DNA of 64,000 nucleotides from Candidatus Rokuibacteriota bacterium (lineage in GTDB: Bacteria; Methylomirabilota; Methylomirabilia; Rokubacteriales; CSP1-6). Both the position numbers and the translations under genes were made by a program. The notes under the pieces were generated by a model. The model saw nothing but the letters and a program-made list of their open reading frames with translations. It did not search any database and was not told the origin of the DNA. Shown one piece after another: positions 55,991 through 64,000 of this stretch; within the stretch, counting starts at the first letter, position 1, and every line of letters begins with the position of its first letter. The DNA lies in assembly GCA_003221695.1 (NCBI GenBank), contig QHSX01000050.1, positions 32,539-96,538 of the forward strand. The letters run 5' to 3'.

Positions 55991-56494
55991 TCAGAAGCGG
56001 TCGATCGTGAGGCTCACGATCGCCCGTGCGATGTCTACCGCCGCTGCGCGCAGCGCGGTCTCCTCGCGGGCGATCGTCTGCGAGACCGCGCCGACCACCC
56101 GGAAGTCGGATTTCTCCTGGAACCGCGGCTCCTCGAAGAGGACGGCGTTGTTCCGCGCGTCGCGCATCTTCAGATTCATGGTGACGAGGAGCCGGTATTG
56201 CTGAATGTTGGCGCGCGGGTCGAACGCGAGCGCCTGGACCTGATAGCCCACGACCTCGCCCTCGAGGATCGCGTCCGCCTCGGCCGGCTTGACGACGCGC
56301 AGGCGGCCGTTGGTGGAGAACGCCTGGACGACCGCTTGCGTGAGGAAGTTCTCCACCGCCGGCTCCGCGGTGCGGTTCACGAACACGGGCACGGCGACGG
56401 TCTTGATGCGGTCCGGGAGATTGCCATGGAGCGAGTAGCCGCAGCCGGCCAGGACCGCGACCACGGCCATGCGCCCCAGGGCCCGTCGGGTCAC
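55991..56494 (-). CDS. lptE: LPS-assembly lipoprotein LptE
   Basis: 167 aa from the GTG at 56494, overlapping the leuS stop (GTGA). Lipoprotein signal with lipobox LAGC and Cys at residue 18 (GCGYSLHG, the usual LptE start). Mature part: TVAVPVFVNRTAEPAVENFLTQAVVQAF, RLRVV-ADAILEGEVVGYQ, and a final helix DIARAIVSLTIDRF. Forms the outer-membrane plug with LptD (not here). The leuS-lptE-holA order matches enterobacteria. Confidence 0.93.
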   Translation of the reverse strand: MTRRALGRMAVVAVLAGCGYSLHGNLPDRIKTVAVPVFVNRTAEPAVENFLTQAVVQAFSTNGRLRVVKPAEADAILEGEVVGYQVQALAFDPRANIQQYRLLVTMNLKMRDARNNAVLFEEPRFQEKSDFRVVGAVSQTIAREETALRAAAVDIARAIVSLTIDRF

Positions 56495-59025
56495 GCGCGC
56501 GTCACGATGTTGACCAGCCGGTTCGGGACGACGACGACCTTCTCGACACGGCGCGAGACCACCCAGGGCCGTACGCGCTCGTCCCCCAACGCCAGCTGGC
56601 GGAGGCGATCTTCGGCAGCGTCGACGTCCACGAGGAGCCGCCCGCGCACCCGCCCGTCGACCTGCACGACGATCGTGACCGCCTTCTTCTTGAGGGCCTC
56701 CGGGTCGGCCGCCGGCCAGCGCCGCGTGAAGATAGACTCGCGGTGACCGAGCCGCGCCCACAGTTCCTCGGTGATGTGCGGACAGAAGGGCCCGAGCAGG
56801 AGGAGGACCGTCTCCACCGCCTCGCGCATGAGGGGCGCCCGCTCGGCGGGCGGGACGCGCCCGTCAGGGTCACTCTCGAAGGCGTAGAGGGCGTTGACCA
56901 GCTCCATGATCGCGCTGATCGCGGTGTTGAAGTGGAAGTCGTGCTCGATGTCGTCGGTGACGCGCTGGATCGTCTCGTGGATCTGGCGCCGGAATGCCCG
57001 ACCGGTATCCGACGTCGGGTGGGGCGAGACGCCCCCTCCGACAGCCCCCCCGGATCGCCCGTGGACACGCACCGCCTCCGGCGGCGCGCCGGCGAGTTCG
57101 GTCTGGTGGGTCAGGACGAAGCGCCAGACGCGGTTGAGGAATCGGGAGCAGCCTTCGATGCCCTGATCGCTCCACTCGAGGTCTCGCTCCGGCGGCGCGG
57201 CGAACAGCTCGAACAGGCGCCCCGTGTCCGCGCCGTACTTCTCGCGGATGAACTCGTCGGAGACGACGTTGCCCTTGGACTTGGACATCTTCGCGCCGTC
57301 CTTGATCACCATCCCCTGGGAGAGGAGCGCGGTGAACGGCTCGTCGACCTTCACGAGCCCGAGGTCGCGGAGGACCTTCGTGTAGAAGCGCGCGTAGAGG
57401 AGGTGGAGCACCGCGTGCTCGATCCCGCCGATGTACTGGTCCACGGGCATCCAGTACTCGGCCGCCGCCCGCTCGAAGATGGATCCCTCGTACCGCGGCG
57501 AGCAGTAGCGCAGGAAGTACCACGACGACTCGACGAACGTGTCCATCGTGTCGGTCTCGCGCCGCGCCCGGCCTCCGCAGGCCGGGCACGTGGCGTTCAC
57601 GAAGGCGGGGTGGCTCGCGAGCGGTGAGCCGCCCTTGCCGCTGATCTGCACGTCGCGCGGGAGGACGACGGGGAGATTCTCTTCCGCCTCGGGCACCATG
57701 CCGCAGGCCTCGCAGTAGAGCACTGGGATCGGCGCTCCCCAGTAGCGTTGGCGGCTGATCCCCCAGTCGCGGAGCCGGTAGTTCACCTTCGCCTCGCCCA
57801 GCCGCTGCTTCACGAGCCAGTCGGTCGCCTTTCGCTTCGCGTCGGCGACGGTGAGGCCGTCGAGGAAGCCCGAGTTGATCTTGACGCCATCGCCCGTGTA
57901 GGCCTCGCCGGTCCATCCCTCGGGGCGCTTGACGGTCTCGATGATCGGCAGCCCGTGCTGGCGCGCGAAGTCCCAGTCACGCTGGTCCTCGCCTGGGACC
58001 GCCATGATCGCCCCCGTGCCGTAGCCCATCAGCACGTAGTTGGCGAGGAAGAGCGGGATCGCCGCGCCGTTGAAGGGGTTGACGACCTCCGCCCGGAGGC
58101 GGAGACCGCGCTTGGGCCGGTCGGCGGCGAGCCGCTCGATCTCCGACTCCTTCGCCACCTCCGCGCGGAACTCCGCCACGGCGGCGGCTTCGCGCGCGTC
58201 GGTGACGATCCGATCGACGAGGGGGTGCTCGGGCGCGAGCACGGCGTAGGTCATGCCGAAGGCGGTGTCGGGGCGTGTCGTGAAGACGCGGATCCGGATC
58301 CCGGGGCGACCCCCCACCGCGAGGTCGAACTCGGCGCCCTCGCTCCGGCCGATCCAGTTCCGCTGCATCGTGAGGACGCGTTCGGGCCAGCCGGGAAGCC
58401 GGTCGCACCAGGCGAGCAGCTCGTCGGCGTACGCCGTGATCTTGAAGAACCAGCCGTCGACCTCCCGTGGCATCACCTCGGAGTCGCACCGCCAGCAGCG
58501 CCCGTCCTCCACCTGCTCGTTGGCGAGGACGGTCTGGCAGGAGGGGCACCAGTTGACGGTCGAGCGCTTCCGGTAGGCGAGCCCGCGCTCGAGCATCCGG
58601 ATGAAGATGAGTTGCTCCCACCGGTAGTACTCGGGCTCGCAGGTGTTGACCTCGCGGTCCCAGTCGTAGGAGATCCCGAGCCTCTTGAGCTGCGCTCGCA
58701 TGTAGTCGATGTTCTCGGAGGTCCAGATCGCGGGGTGCACCCCGTGCTCGATCGCCGCGTTCTCCGCGGGCAGCCCGAACGCGTCCCAGCCCATCGGGTG
58801 GAGCACGTTGAAGCCGCGCATCGACTTGTAACGGGCGAGGAGATCACCGATCGCGTAGTTGCGCACGTGACCCATGTGGATGCGCCCGGACGGGTACGGG
58901 AACATCTCCAGGCAGTAGAACTTGGGGCGGCTCGGATCCTCGGTGACGCGGAACTGCTTCGTGTCTTCCCAGGTCCGCTGCCACCTGGCCTCGATCTCTC
59001 GGAACGGATACCGGTCGCTCGACAT
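56491..59025 (-). CDS. leuS: Leucyl-tRNA synthetase with short hairpin-encoded insert
   Basis: 844 aa, ATG start. Class Ia synthetase: HIGH-type PYPSGRIHMGHVRNYAIGD near residue 43, zinc-like CPSCQ...CWRC, editing domain (TTRPDTAFGMTYAVLAPEHPL), KMSKSKGNVVSDEFI, anticodon helices and C-terminal domain. Between VWRFVLTHQTEL and FRRQIHETIQ it has about 17 residues more than E. coli LeuS (GRSGGAVGGGVSPHPTSDTG), encoded by a GC hairpin (57014-57042). No Shine-Dalgarno sequence before the ATG. Confidence 0.96.
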   Translation of the reverse strand: MSSDRYPFREIEARWQRTWEDTKQFRVTEDPSRPKFYCLEMFPYPSGRIHMGHVRNYAIGDLLARYKSMRGFNVLHPMGWDAFGLPAENAAIEHGVHPAIWTSENIDYMRAQLKRLGISYDWDREVNTCEPEYYRWEQLIFIRMLERGLAYRKRSTVNWCPSCQTVLANEQVEDGRCWRCDSEVMPREVDGWFFKITAYADELLAWCDRLPGWPERVLTMQRNWIGRSEGAEFDLAVGGRPGIRIRVFTTRPDTAFGMTYAVLAPEHPLVDRIVTDAREAAAVAEFRAEVAKESEIERLAADRPKRGLRLRAEVVNPFNGAAIPLFLANYVLMGYGTGAIMAVPGEDQRDWDFARQHGLPIIETVKRPEGWTGEAYTGDGVKINSGFLDGLTVADAKRKATDWLVKQRLGEAKVNYRLRDWGISRQRYWGAPIPVLYCEACGMVPEAEENLPVVLPRDVQISGKGGSPLASHPAFVNATCPACGGRARRETDTMDTFVESSWYFLRYCSPRYEGSIFERAAAEYWMPVDQYIGGIEHAVLHLLYARFYTKVLRDLGLVKVDEPFTALLSQGMVIKDGAKMSKSKGNVVSDEFIREKYGADTGRLFELFAAPPERDLEWSDQGIEGCSRFLNRVWRFVLTHQTELAGAPPEAVRVHGRSGGAVGGGVSPHPTSDTGRAFRRQIHETIQRVTDDIEHDFHFNTAISAIMELVNALYAFESDPDGRVPPAERAPLMREAVETVLLLLGPFCPHITEELWARLGHRESIFTRRWPAADPEALKKKAVTIVVQVDGRVRGRLLVDVDAAEDRLRQLALGDERVRPWVVSRRVEKVVVVPNRLVNIVTRA
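57014..57042 (-). repeat. Hairpin repeat inside leuS coding sequence
   Basis: 13-nt arms (57014-57026, 57030-57042) pair at 11 of 13 positions around a 3-nt loop. The minus-strand arm GTCGGAGGGGGCG differs at two positions from the GTCGGGGGGAGCG arm of the hairpins at 15323 and 32828. It encodes part of an insert not aligned to E. coli LeuS. It may be a captured repeat element. Confidence 0.45.
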
Positions 59026-59037
59026 AATTGGGCTAGA

Positions 59038-59065
59038 GTTTTACATAGTTAGCTGGCAGGAGCAA
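59038..59065 (-). promoter_or_regulatory. Possible promoter for leuS
   Basis: Minus strand TTGCTC (59060-59065), 16-nt spacer, TAAAAC (59038-59043). The start would lie about 6 nt before the leuS ATG; no Shine-Dalgarno sequence is seen. It is in the one AT-rich patch of the 87-nt gap. Confidence 0.3.
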
Positions 59066-59071
59066 CAAAGC

Positions 59072-59106
59072 GGGAGGGGGCGGGGCGTCGAGCCCGACCC
59101 CCTCCC
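59072..59106 (-). terminator. GC hairpin terminator after the small exported protein gene
   Basis: 15-nt arms (59072-59086, 59092-59106) pair at 13 of 15 positions around a 5-nt loop, 6 nt past the stop of the upstream gene. No U-tract. Confidence 0.5.
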
Positions 59107-59112
59107 ACGAGA

Positions 59113-59367
59113 CTACTTCTTCACGCCGAGCAGCTCGAGGGCTTCGTTCGCCTGCTTCACGGAATCCGCGTGCTTGCCGTCCTTGTGGAGCGCCTCGGCC
59201 TTGTCCAGCATGGACACGGCCTTCTTCACCTTATCGCTCGTCGCGTCCATCTTCGCCGCTGCGTCGCGCCCCTGCTTGACGAGCGTGGGACACATGTTCG
59301 CCGTCGCCGTGCCGGCCGTGAGCGTCAGGCCCACGACGACTGCGGTCACTGCCATGAGCGTCTTCAT
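59113..59367 (-). CDS. Small periplasmic helical protein
   Basis: 84 aa, ATG start with a GGGGG ribosome site about 12 nt upstream. Clear signal peptide (MKTLMAVTAVVVGLTLTAGTATA, predicted cut after A23). The mature 61 residues are mostly charged helix (VKQGRDAAAKMDATSDKVKKA, LHKDGKHADSVKQANEALELLG) with one Cys, in the style of small TPR-like or BON-free envelope stress proteins. I do not recognise a family. Flanked by its own hairpin terminator, so probably a single-gene transcript. Confidence 0.75.
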   Translation of the reverse strand: MKTLMAVTAVVVGLTLTAGTATANMCPTLVKQGRDAAAKMDATSDKVKKAVSMLDKAEALHKDGKHADSVKQANEALELLGVKK

Positions 59368-59408
59368 CCGCGTGTCACCCCCTCGCGTGCCCGGTTGGCT
59401 TCACCATT

Positions 59409-61241
59409 CTAACCGCCCACTCCATGCTCAGGTTCCATGGATTCTTGCGGGTGAAAGTGATCGAAGATGCGCTGCGCGAGCCGCGGCGTCACCTTGGGGA
59501 CCGCCGCGAGCTCGGCCACCGACGATTCGCGCACGCGCCGGGCCGAGCCGAGGGTCTTGAGGAGGCTCGTGCGGATCGTCGGCCCCACGCCCGGGATCGT
59601 GTCCAGCACGGACTGCAACGTCCGTCTCGACCGGAGCTTCTTGTGGTAGGTGATCGCGAAGCGGTGGGCCTCGTCGCGGACCTTCTGGAGCGCGTGGAGC
59701 GCGGGCGACGTCGGGTCGAGCGAGAGCGGGTGGAGGCTCTCGCCGACGTAGACCTCCTCCTGCTGCTTGGCGAGCGCGACGACGGGAAGGTAGTCGAGGC
59801 CGAGGTCCTGCAGCACCTTGAGCCCCACGTTGAGCTGGCCACGGCCGCCGTCGATCAGGACGAGATCCGGGAGTGGCGTCCCCTGCTCCAGCGCCCGCGC
59901 GAACCGCCGCGTGAGGACCTCGCCGAGCGCGGCGAAGTCGTCCGCTCCCGCGACGGTCTTGATCCGGAAGCGCTTGTAGTCCTCCTTCTTCAGGCTCCCG
60001 TTTTCCCATACGACCATGGAGCCGACCTGCTCCGCGCCCTGGACGTGAGAGATGTCGTAGCCCTCGATCCGGTTGGGAAGCCCGGGCAGGGTGAGCGCGC
60101 GGCGCAGCTCCTCGAGCACGACCTGCTGGCGGTCGTCACGGGAGAGCAGGTGGTTCTGGAGCGCGATCGCCGCGTTCTCCTCCGCCATCGCGACGAACTC
60201 GCGCTTCGACCCTCGCTGGGGCACCAGGAGCTGGACCCGCCGGCCCGCGAGCGTGGCGAGCCACTCCGTCGTGAGCTCGGCCTCCGGGAGCTCCTCGGAG
60301 AGCAGGATCTCCGGCGCGGGGACCACCGCCTTGCCGTAGAACTGACGGACGAAGGCCGAGAGGATCTCGCCGGCCCCCCAGCCCGTGACCTTGTCGAAGA
60401 AGAACGCCTCCTGGCCGACGAGCCGTCCCTTGCGGACGAAGAAGAACTCGATGCAGGCGTCGCCCCCCTGCCGCACGACGCCGATCACGTCCTGATCCAC
60501 CTCGTCCGTCGAGATGATCTTCTGGCGCTCGCGGACCTTGTTGAGCGCCTGGACCTGGTTGCGGAGCACGGCCGCACGCTCGAACTTCGTCTCGGCCGCC
60601 GCCTCCTCCATCTCGCGCGTGAGCCGGAGCGCCAGGGCCTCGTCCCGGCCCTCCAGGAACTGCGTCACGTCCCGCACCGTCTGCGCGTAGCCCTCGCGGG
60701 TCTCCCAGCCCGTGCACGGCGCGTTGCACCGATGAATTGCGTACTGGATGCACGGGCGCTCGAGGGTGCCGTCGATCGTGATGGAGCAGGTCCGCAGCGG
60801 GAACAGCTGACGCGTGAGCTTGAGCGTCTCACGCATCGCCGTCGCGGGATAGAAGGGGCCGTAATAAATCGCACCGTCGTTCTGGACCCGCCGCGCGACG
60901 AGCAAGCGCGGAAAGTCTTCATTCGTCGTCAGCTTCAAGAATGGGTAGTGTTTGTCGTCTCGCAGAATGATGTTGTACCGCGGCCGGTGCTTGCGGACGA
61001 GGTTGGCCTCGAGCATCAGCGCCTCGAGCTCGTTGTCGGTCACGATGTACTCGAGGTCGCGGATCTGGCGCACGAGCGCGTCGGTCTTCGGGTCGCGGGG
61101 TCGGGACTCCTGGAAGTACGAGCGCACCCGGCTCCGCAGCGAGGCGGCCTTGCCCACGTAGAGGACCTGGGCCTTCGCGTCCCGGTAGATGTAGACGCCC
61201 GACCGGTCGGGCAGGCGCGCCAGCTTCTCCTCGAGGGTCAC
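59409..61241 (-). CDS. uvrC: UvrABC excinuclease subunit C
   Basis: 610 aa from the GTG at 61241, overlapping the uvrB stop (GTGA). GIY-YIG domain ([19 protein letters not shown]) for the 3' cut, UVR motif near residue 205 ([21 protein letters not shown]), RNase-H-like endonuclease domain for the 5' cut ([39 protein letters not shown]) and C-terminal double HhH ([21 protein letters not shown]). Complete; pairs with UvrB. Confidence 0.97.
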   Translation of the reverse strand: MTLEEKLARLPDRSGVYIYRDAKAQVLYVGKAASLRSRVRSYFQESRPRDPKTDALVRQIRDLEYIVTDNELEALMLEANLVRKHRPRYNIILRDDKHYPFLKLTTNEDFPRLLVARRVQNDGAIYYGPFYPATAMRETLKLTRQLFPLRTCSITIDGTLERPCIQYAIHRCNAPCTGWETREGYAQTVRDVTQFLEGRDEALALRLTREMEEAAAETKFERAAVLRNQVQALNKVRERQKIISTDEVDQDVIGVVRQGGDACIEFFFVRKGRLVGQEAFFFDKVTGWGAGEILSAFVRQFYGKAVVPAPEILLSEELPEAELTTEWLATLAGRRVQLLVPQRGSKREFVAMAEENAAIALQNHLLSRDDRQQVVLEELRRALTLPGLPNRIEGYDISHVQGAEQVGSMVVWENGSLKKEDYKRFRIKTVAGADDFAALGEVLTRRFARALEQGTPLPDLVLIDGGRGQLNVGLKVLQDLGLDYLPVVALAKQQEEVYVGESLHPLSLDPTSPALHALQKVRDEAHRFAITYHKKLRSRRTLQSVLDTIPGVGPTIRTSLLKTLGSARRVRESSVAELAAVPKVTPRLAQRIFDHFHPQESMEPEHGVGG

Positions 61242-63220
61242 AGAAGCTCCCGTCGTCGGAGCGCCTTGATCCGGTCGCGCAGCTCGGCCGCCTGCTCGAA
61301 GTCGAGCCGGCGCGCCGCTTCCTTCATCTGCGCCTCCAGCTCGCCGAGCCGCTTCGCGAGCGCCGCAGGCGACGCGAACGTCTCCTCGGCGGGGGCCTCC
61401 ACCTCGACCGTGTAGTAATCCCGCTCGTAGATGGTCTGCAGGAGCTCGCGGATCGACGACCGGATCGTCTCGGGCGTGATGCCATGCTCCCGGTTGTAGG
61501 CGGCCTGGAGCTCGCGGCGGCGCTCGGTCTCGTGGATCGTCCCCGCCATCGAGCCGGTGACGTGGTCGGCGTACATGATCACTTCGCCGTTCAGGTTCCG
61601 GGCGGCGCGTCCGGCCGTCTGGATCAGCGAGGTCGCCGACCGGAGGTAGCCCTCCTTGTCCGCGTCGAGGATCGCGACGAGCGACACTTCGGGGATGTCG
61701 AGCCCCTCGCGAAGCAGGTTGATGCCGATCAGCGCGTCGAACTTGCCCAGGCGCAGGTCGCGGATGATCGCGACACGGTCGAGCGTATCGACGTCGGAGT
61801 GCAGGTACCGCACGCGGAGCCCGACCTGCTGGTAGTACTCGGTGAGGTCTTCCGCCATGCGCTTCGTCAGCGTCGTGACCAGCACGCGCTCGCTGCGCTC
61901 GGCCCGCGCGCGGATCTCGGCAAGGAGGTCGTCCACCTGGTCCTTGGCCGGCCGCACCGTGATCTTCGGGTCCATGAGGCCGGTCGGCCGGATCATCTGC
62001 GCGCCGACGGCGTCTCCGGCCAGGTCGAGCTCGTACGGCCCGGGCGTCGCCGAGACGTAGATCGTCTGCCCCGTCGCCCGGGTGAACTCCTCGAACGTGA
62101 GCGGCCGGTTGTCGAACGCCGACGGCAGGCGGAAGCCGTACTCGACCAGCGCCTCCTTCCGCGACCGGTCGCCGTAGTACATGCCGCGGATCTGTGGCAC
62201 GGCCACGTGGCTCTCGTCGATGATGATCAGCGCGTCCTTCGGGAGGTAGTCGATGAGCGTCGGGGGTGCCTCGCCCGGGCGCCGGCCCGTCAGGTGGCGC
62301 GAGTAGTTCTCGATCCCGTGGCAGTATCCGAGCTCGCGCAGCATCTCCATGTCGAAGAGGGTGCGCTGCTCGAGCCGCTGCGCCTCGAGGAGTCGGTGAC
62401 GCGGCTTGAGGAAGGCCAGCCGTTCCTCGAGCTCCTCCTGGACCGTGTGGATCGCGCGCTCGAGCTGGCCCGTCTCGGTCACGTAGTGGCTCGCGGGATA
62501 GACGTGGGCCCCCGCCACCCGCTCGAGCACCGAGCCCTTCAGGGGATCGATCCGGGACAGCGCGTCCACGACGTCACCGAACAGCTCGACGCGGAGGGCC
62601 ACCGCCTCCTCGTTGGCCGGGAAGATCTCCACGACGTCGCCCCGAACCCGGAAGGTGCCGCGGTGGAAGTCGTAATCGTTGCGCTCGTACTGGACGGCGA
62701 TCAGCCGGCGGATGATCTCGTCTCGGTCGATCTCGTCGCCCGCGCGGAGCTCGAGGTGCATCCCCGCGTAGGTCTCCGGCTCCCCGATGCCGTAGATGCA
62801 CGAGACGGAGGCGACGACGACCACGTCGCGCCGCTCGAGTAGCGACTTCGTCGCCGAATGGCGCATCCGGTCGATCTCGTCGTTGATGAGCGCGTCCTTC
62901 TCGATATACGTGTCGGATTGGGGAATGTACGCCTCGGGTTGGTAGTAGTCGTAGTAGGAGACGAAATACTCGACCGCGTGCTCGGGGAAGAACGCCTTGA
63001 ACTCGGCGAAGAGCTGGGCCGCCAGCGTCTTGTTCGGCGAGATCACCAGCGTCGGGCGGTCCGCGCTGGCGATCACGTTGGCGATCGTGTAGGTCTTGCC
63101 CGAGCCGGTGACGCCCCGCAGCACGACGTGGCGCCGGCCCTCGCGGACGAAGCCCGTGAGCGTGGCGATGGCCTGCGGCTGGTCGCCGCGCGGCGAGTAC
63201 TCGGAGGTGAGCCGGAACAC
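61238..63220 (-). CDS. uvrB: UvrABC excinuclease subunit B
   Basis: 660 aa from the GTG at 63220, since the conserved start [17 protein letters not shown] follows it directly; the open frame upstream overlaps the HNH gene. Helicase domain 1 with Walker A GVTGSGKT (36-43), beta-hairpin [19 protein letters not shown]-like [12 protein letters not shown], domain 2 motif [34 protein letters not shown], and the C-terminal UVR motif ([24 protein letters not shown]) that binds UvrC. The damage-loading subunit of nucleotide excision repair. Confidence 0.97.
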   Translation of the reverse strand: MFRLTSEYSPRGDQPQAIATLTGFVREGRRHVVLRGVTGSGKTYTIANVIASADRPTLVISPNKTLAAQLFAEFKAFFPEHAVEYFVSYYDYYQPEAYIPQSDTYIEKDALINDEIDRMRHSATKSLLERRDVVVVASVSCIYGIGEPETYAGMHLELRAGDEIDRDEIIRRLIAVQYERNDYDFHRGTFRVRGDVVEIFPANEEAVALRVELFGDVVDALSRIDPLKGSVLERVAGAHVYPASHYVTETGQLERAIHTVQEELEERLAFLKPRHRLLEAQRLEQRTLFDMEMLRELGYCHGIENYSRHLTGRRPGEAPPTLIDYLPKDALIIIDESHVAVPQIRGMYYGDRSRKEALVEYGFRLPSAFDNRPLTFEEFTRATGQTIYVSATPGPYELDLAGDAVGAQMIRPTGLMDPKITVRPAKDQVDDLLAEIRARAERSERVLVTTLTKRMAEDLTEYYQQVGLRVRYLHSDVDTLDRVAIIRDLRLGKFDALIGINLLREGLDIPEVSLVAILDADKEGYLRSATSLIQTAGRAARNLNGEVIMYADHVTGSMAGTIHETERRRELQAAYNREHGITPETIRSSIRELLQTIYERDYYTVEVEAPAEETFASPAALAKRLGELEAQMKEAARRLDFEQAAELRDRIKALRRRELL

Positions 63221-63234
63221 GGCCCTGGACGACG

Positions 63235-63765
63235 TCAGGACGGCGTCGGAACGGCGAGCAGGTACTTCCGCCACGAGTCGAGGAGCGAGTGCGCGTGCGG
63301 GTGCCGCAACATATGCGTCGAGAACACGAACTTGGGGTGCACCGGCTCGCGGATCAGCCGCATTCCGACCTCGTCGGGCAGTCGGTTGCCCTTCCGCAGA
63401 TTGCAGCGGAGGCACGCCGCCACCACGTTCACCCAGGTCGTCTCGCCGCCGCGCGAGCGCGGCACCACGTGGTCGACGGTCAGCCGCTCGCCGCGGCGGT
63501 TGCAGTACTGACAGGTGTAGCCGTCGCGCCGCAGGATGTTTTTCTTGTTGAAGGCCACTCGGTCCAGGAAGGGCTTGCGGATGTAGATCGCGAGCCGGAT
63601 CACCGCCGGCAGCGCGAACGCGATCGACGGCGAACGGACGACGCGCGGGGACGCCTCCACGGCCTCGGCCTTCCCGGCGAGCAAGAGCGTGATGGCTCGG
63701 CGGGCATTGGTGAAATGCAGCGGCTCGAATGTGTAGTTGAGCACCAATACCGCGATTTCATCCAT
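63235..63765 (-). CDS. HNH endonuclease
   Basis: 176 aa, ATG start. N-terminal family block [31 protein letters not shown], then HNH core: [20 protein letters not shown] (catalytic His), [21 protein letters not shown]. The two CxxC pairs bind a structural zinc. This chromosomal subfamily is widespread and its role is unknown, though repair or RNA-related nicking is possible. It lies 14 nt upstream of uvrB on the same strand, so may be expressed with uvrB-uvrC. Confidence 0.92.
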   Translation of the reverse strand: MDEIAVLVLNYTFEPLHFTNARRAITLLLAGKAEAVEASPRVVRSPSIAFALPAVIRLAIYIRKPFLDRVAFNKKNILRRDGYTCQYCNRRGERLTVDHVVPRSRGGETTWVNVVAACLRCNLRKGNRLPDEVGMRLIREPVHPKFVFSTHMLRHPHAHSLLDSWRKYLLAVPTPS

Positions 63766-63777
63766 ACTTGATCACCT

Positions 63778-63806
63778 AGCTTAGTCGGCGCTCCAGACAG
63801 TGTCAA
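63778..63806 (-). promoter_or_regulatory. Putative promoter for the HNH-uvrB-uvrC unit
   Basis: Minus strand TTGACA (63801-63806, consensus), 17-nt spacer, TAAGCT (63778-63783). Predicted start about 6 nt before the HNH ATG. Confidence 0.45.
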
Positions 63807-63881
63807 ATCGCGTGCCCGGACGAGCCCACGAACCTTCGAGCCGCGAACGAGCTGGTGAACCTCTAGGAGCCTGTCGCGATA
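63807..63881. other. Short non-coding stretch before the edge frame
   Basis: Between the HNH promoter and the edge frame no gene, tRNA or strong hairpin was seen. The segment has ordinary base composition with a TAGGAG at 63864-63869. Confidence 0.4.
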
Positions 63882-64000
63882 ATGGCAGGTGAAAAGACGG
63901 TGCGCCACGTGGGCCGACGTCGGGAGACAAGCGACGCGGGGCTCGACCGTGGTGCGGATGCCATCACACGGCTTCCTTTAGGCGGGCTGAGGCCGGACGC
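63882..64000 (+). CDS. Possible 5' end of a gene cut by the window edge
   Basis: An ATG at 63882 opens a frame that stays open to the right edge (39 codons: MAGEKTVRHVGRRRE and onward). A weak AGGAG lies 12 nt upstream. No family is recognisable from so few residues, so this may be a chance frame. Confidence 0.25.
   Translation, partial: MAGEKTVRHVGRRRETSDAGLDRGADAITRLPLGGLRPD

Noticed and set aside
59026..59112. T-box leader ahead of leuS
   Set aside because: Only 87 nt, already filled by a hairpin terminator and a promoter-like pair; no specifier or T-box sequence.
63600..63908. Minus-strand frame of 102 codons over the HNH gene start
   Set aside because: Runs through the HNH N-terminus in another frame and across its promoter; no family resemblance.

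Overview
The window is a gene-dense stretch of chromosome of very high G+C from a Gram-negative (two-membrane) bacterium. No RNA genes, CRISPR arrays or recognisable insertion sequences were seen. Gene content, the heavy use of GTG starts and a full LPS-export gene set are consistent with a soil or subsurface lineage such as Candidatus Rokubacteria/Methylomirabilota. That placement is an impression from content, not a result of any search.

Left part (1-9.7 kb): an accessory, mostly oxidative set. It holds the 3' part of a galactose-oxidase-like kelch protein and a di-haem cytochrome c peroxidase (MauG/CcpA type). These are followed by an amidohydrolase, two divergent luciferase-like (LLM) monooxygenases, the second coupled to a chromate transporter (chrA), 3-methyladenine glycosylase I (tag), a Vgb-like beta-propeller, a Rieske ferredoxin, and a small zinc-ribbon/TPR gene pair.

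9.7-18 kb: a minus-strand operon runs miaB, bifunctional nuclease, GT4 glycosyltransferase, an 86-aa unknown, phenylacetate-CoA ligase (paaK) and a lone PaaA-like di-iron oxygenase. Next to it an archaeal-type (class V) FBP aldolase/phosphatase faces away from a SorC-family regulator.

18-30.4 kb, all minus strand: guaB3-guaA-dnaE-accA, then an unknown gene-valS-birA-coaX. A single plus-strand gene (30.5-32.8 kb) encodes LptF and LptG fused in one chain.

32.9-53.3 kb: a long minus-strand run reads murJ-xerD-cca-pyrG-kdsA-kdsD-lptC-lptA-lptB-rpoN-rapZ-GH57 glucanotransferase-PGI/PMI-metK-ahcY-UPF0182. It follows the proteobacterial kds-lpt-rpoN-rapZ layout but lacks kdsC, hpf, ptsN and npr. 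A good sigma-54 promoter match lies just before lptC.

53.4-64 kb: rpsT on the plus strand, then a minus-strand operon leuS-lptE-holA-ceramidase-like gene, a small exported protein, uvrB-uvrC, an HNH endonuclease and a partial frame at the right edge. Kdo synthesis (kdsA, kdsD), CTP supply (pyrG) and LPS export (lptA, B, C, E and the lptFG fusion) together cover most of the LPS-transport pathway. Four-base stop/start overlaps (GTGA or ATGA) join at least fourteen gene pairs, so translational coupling is a general theme. Most terminators seen are strong GC hairpins without a U-tract.
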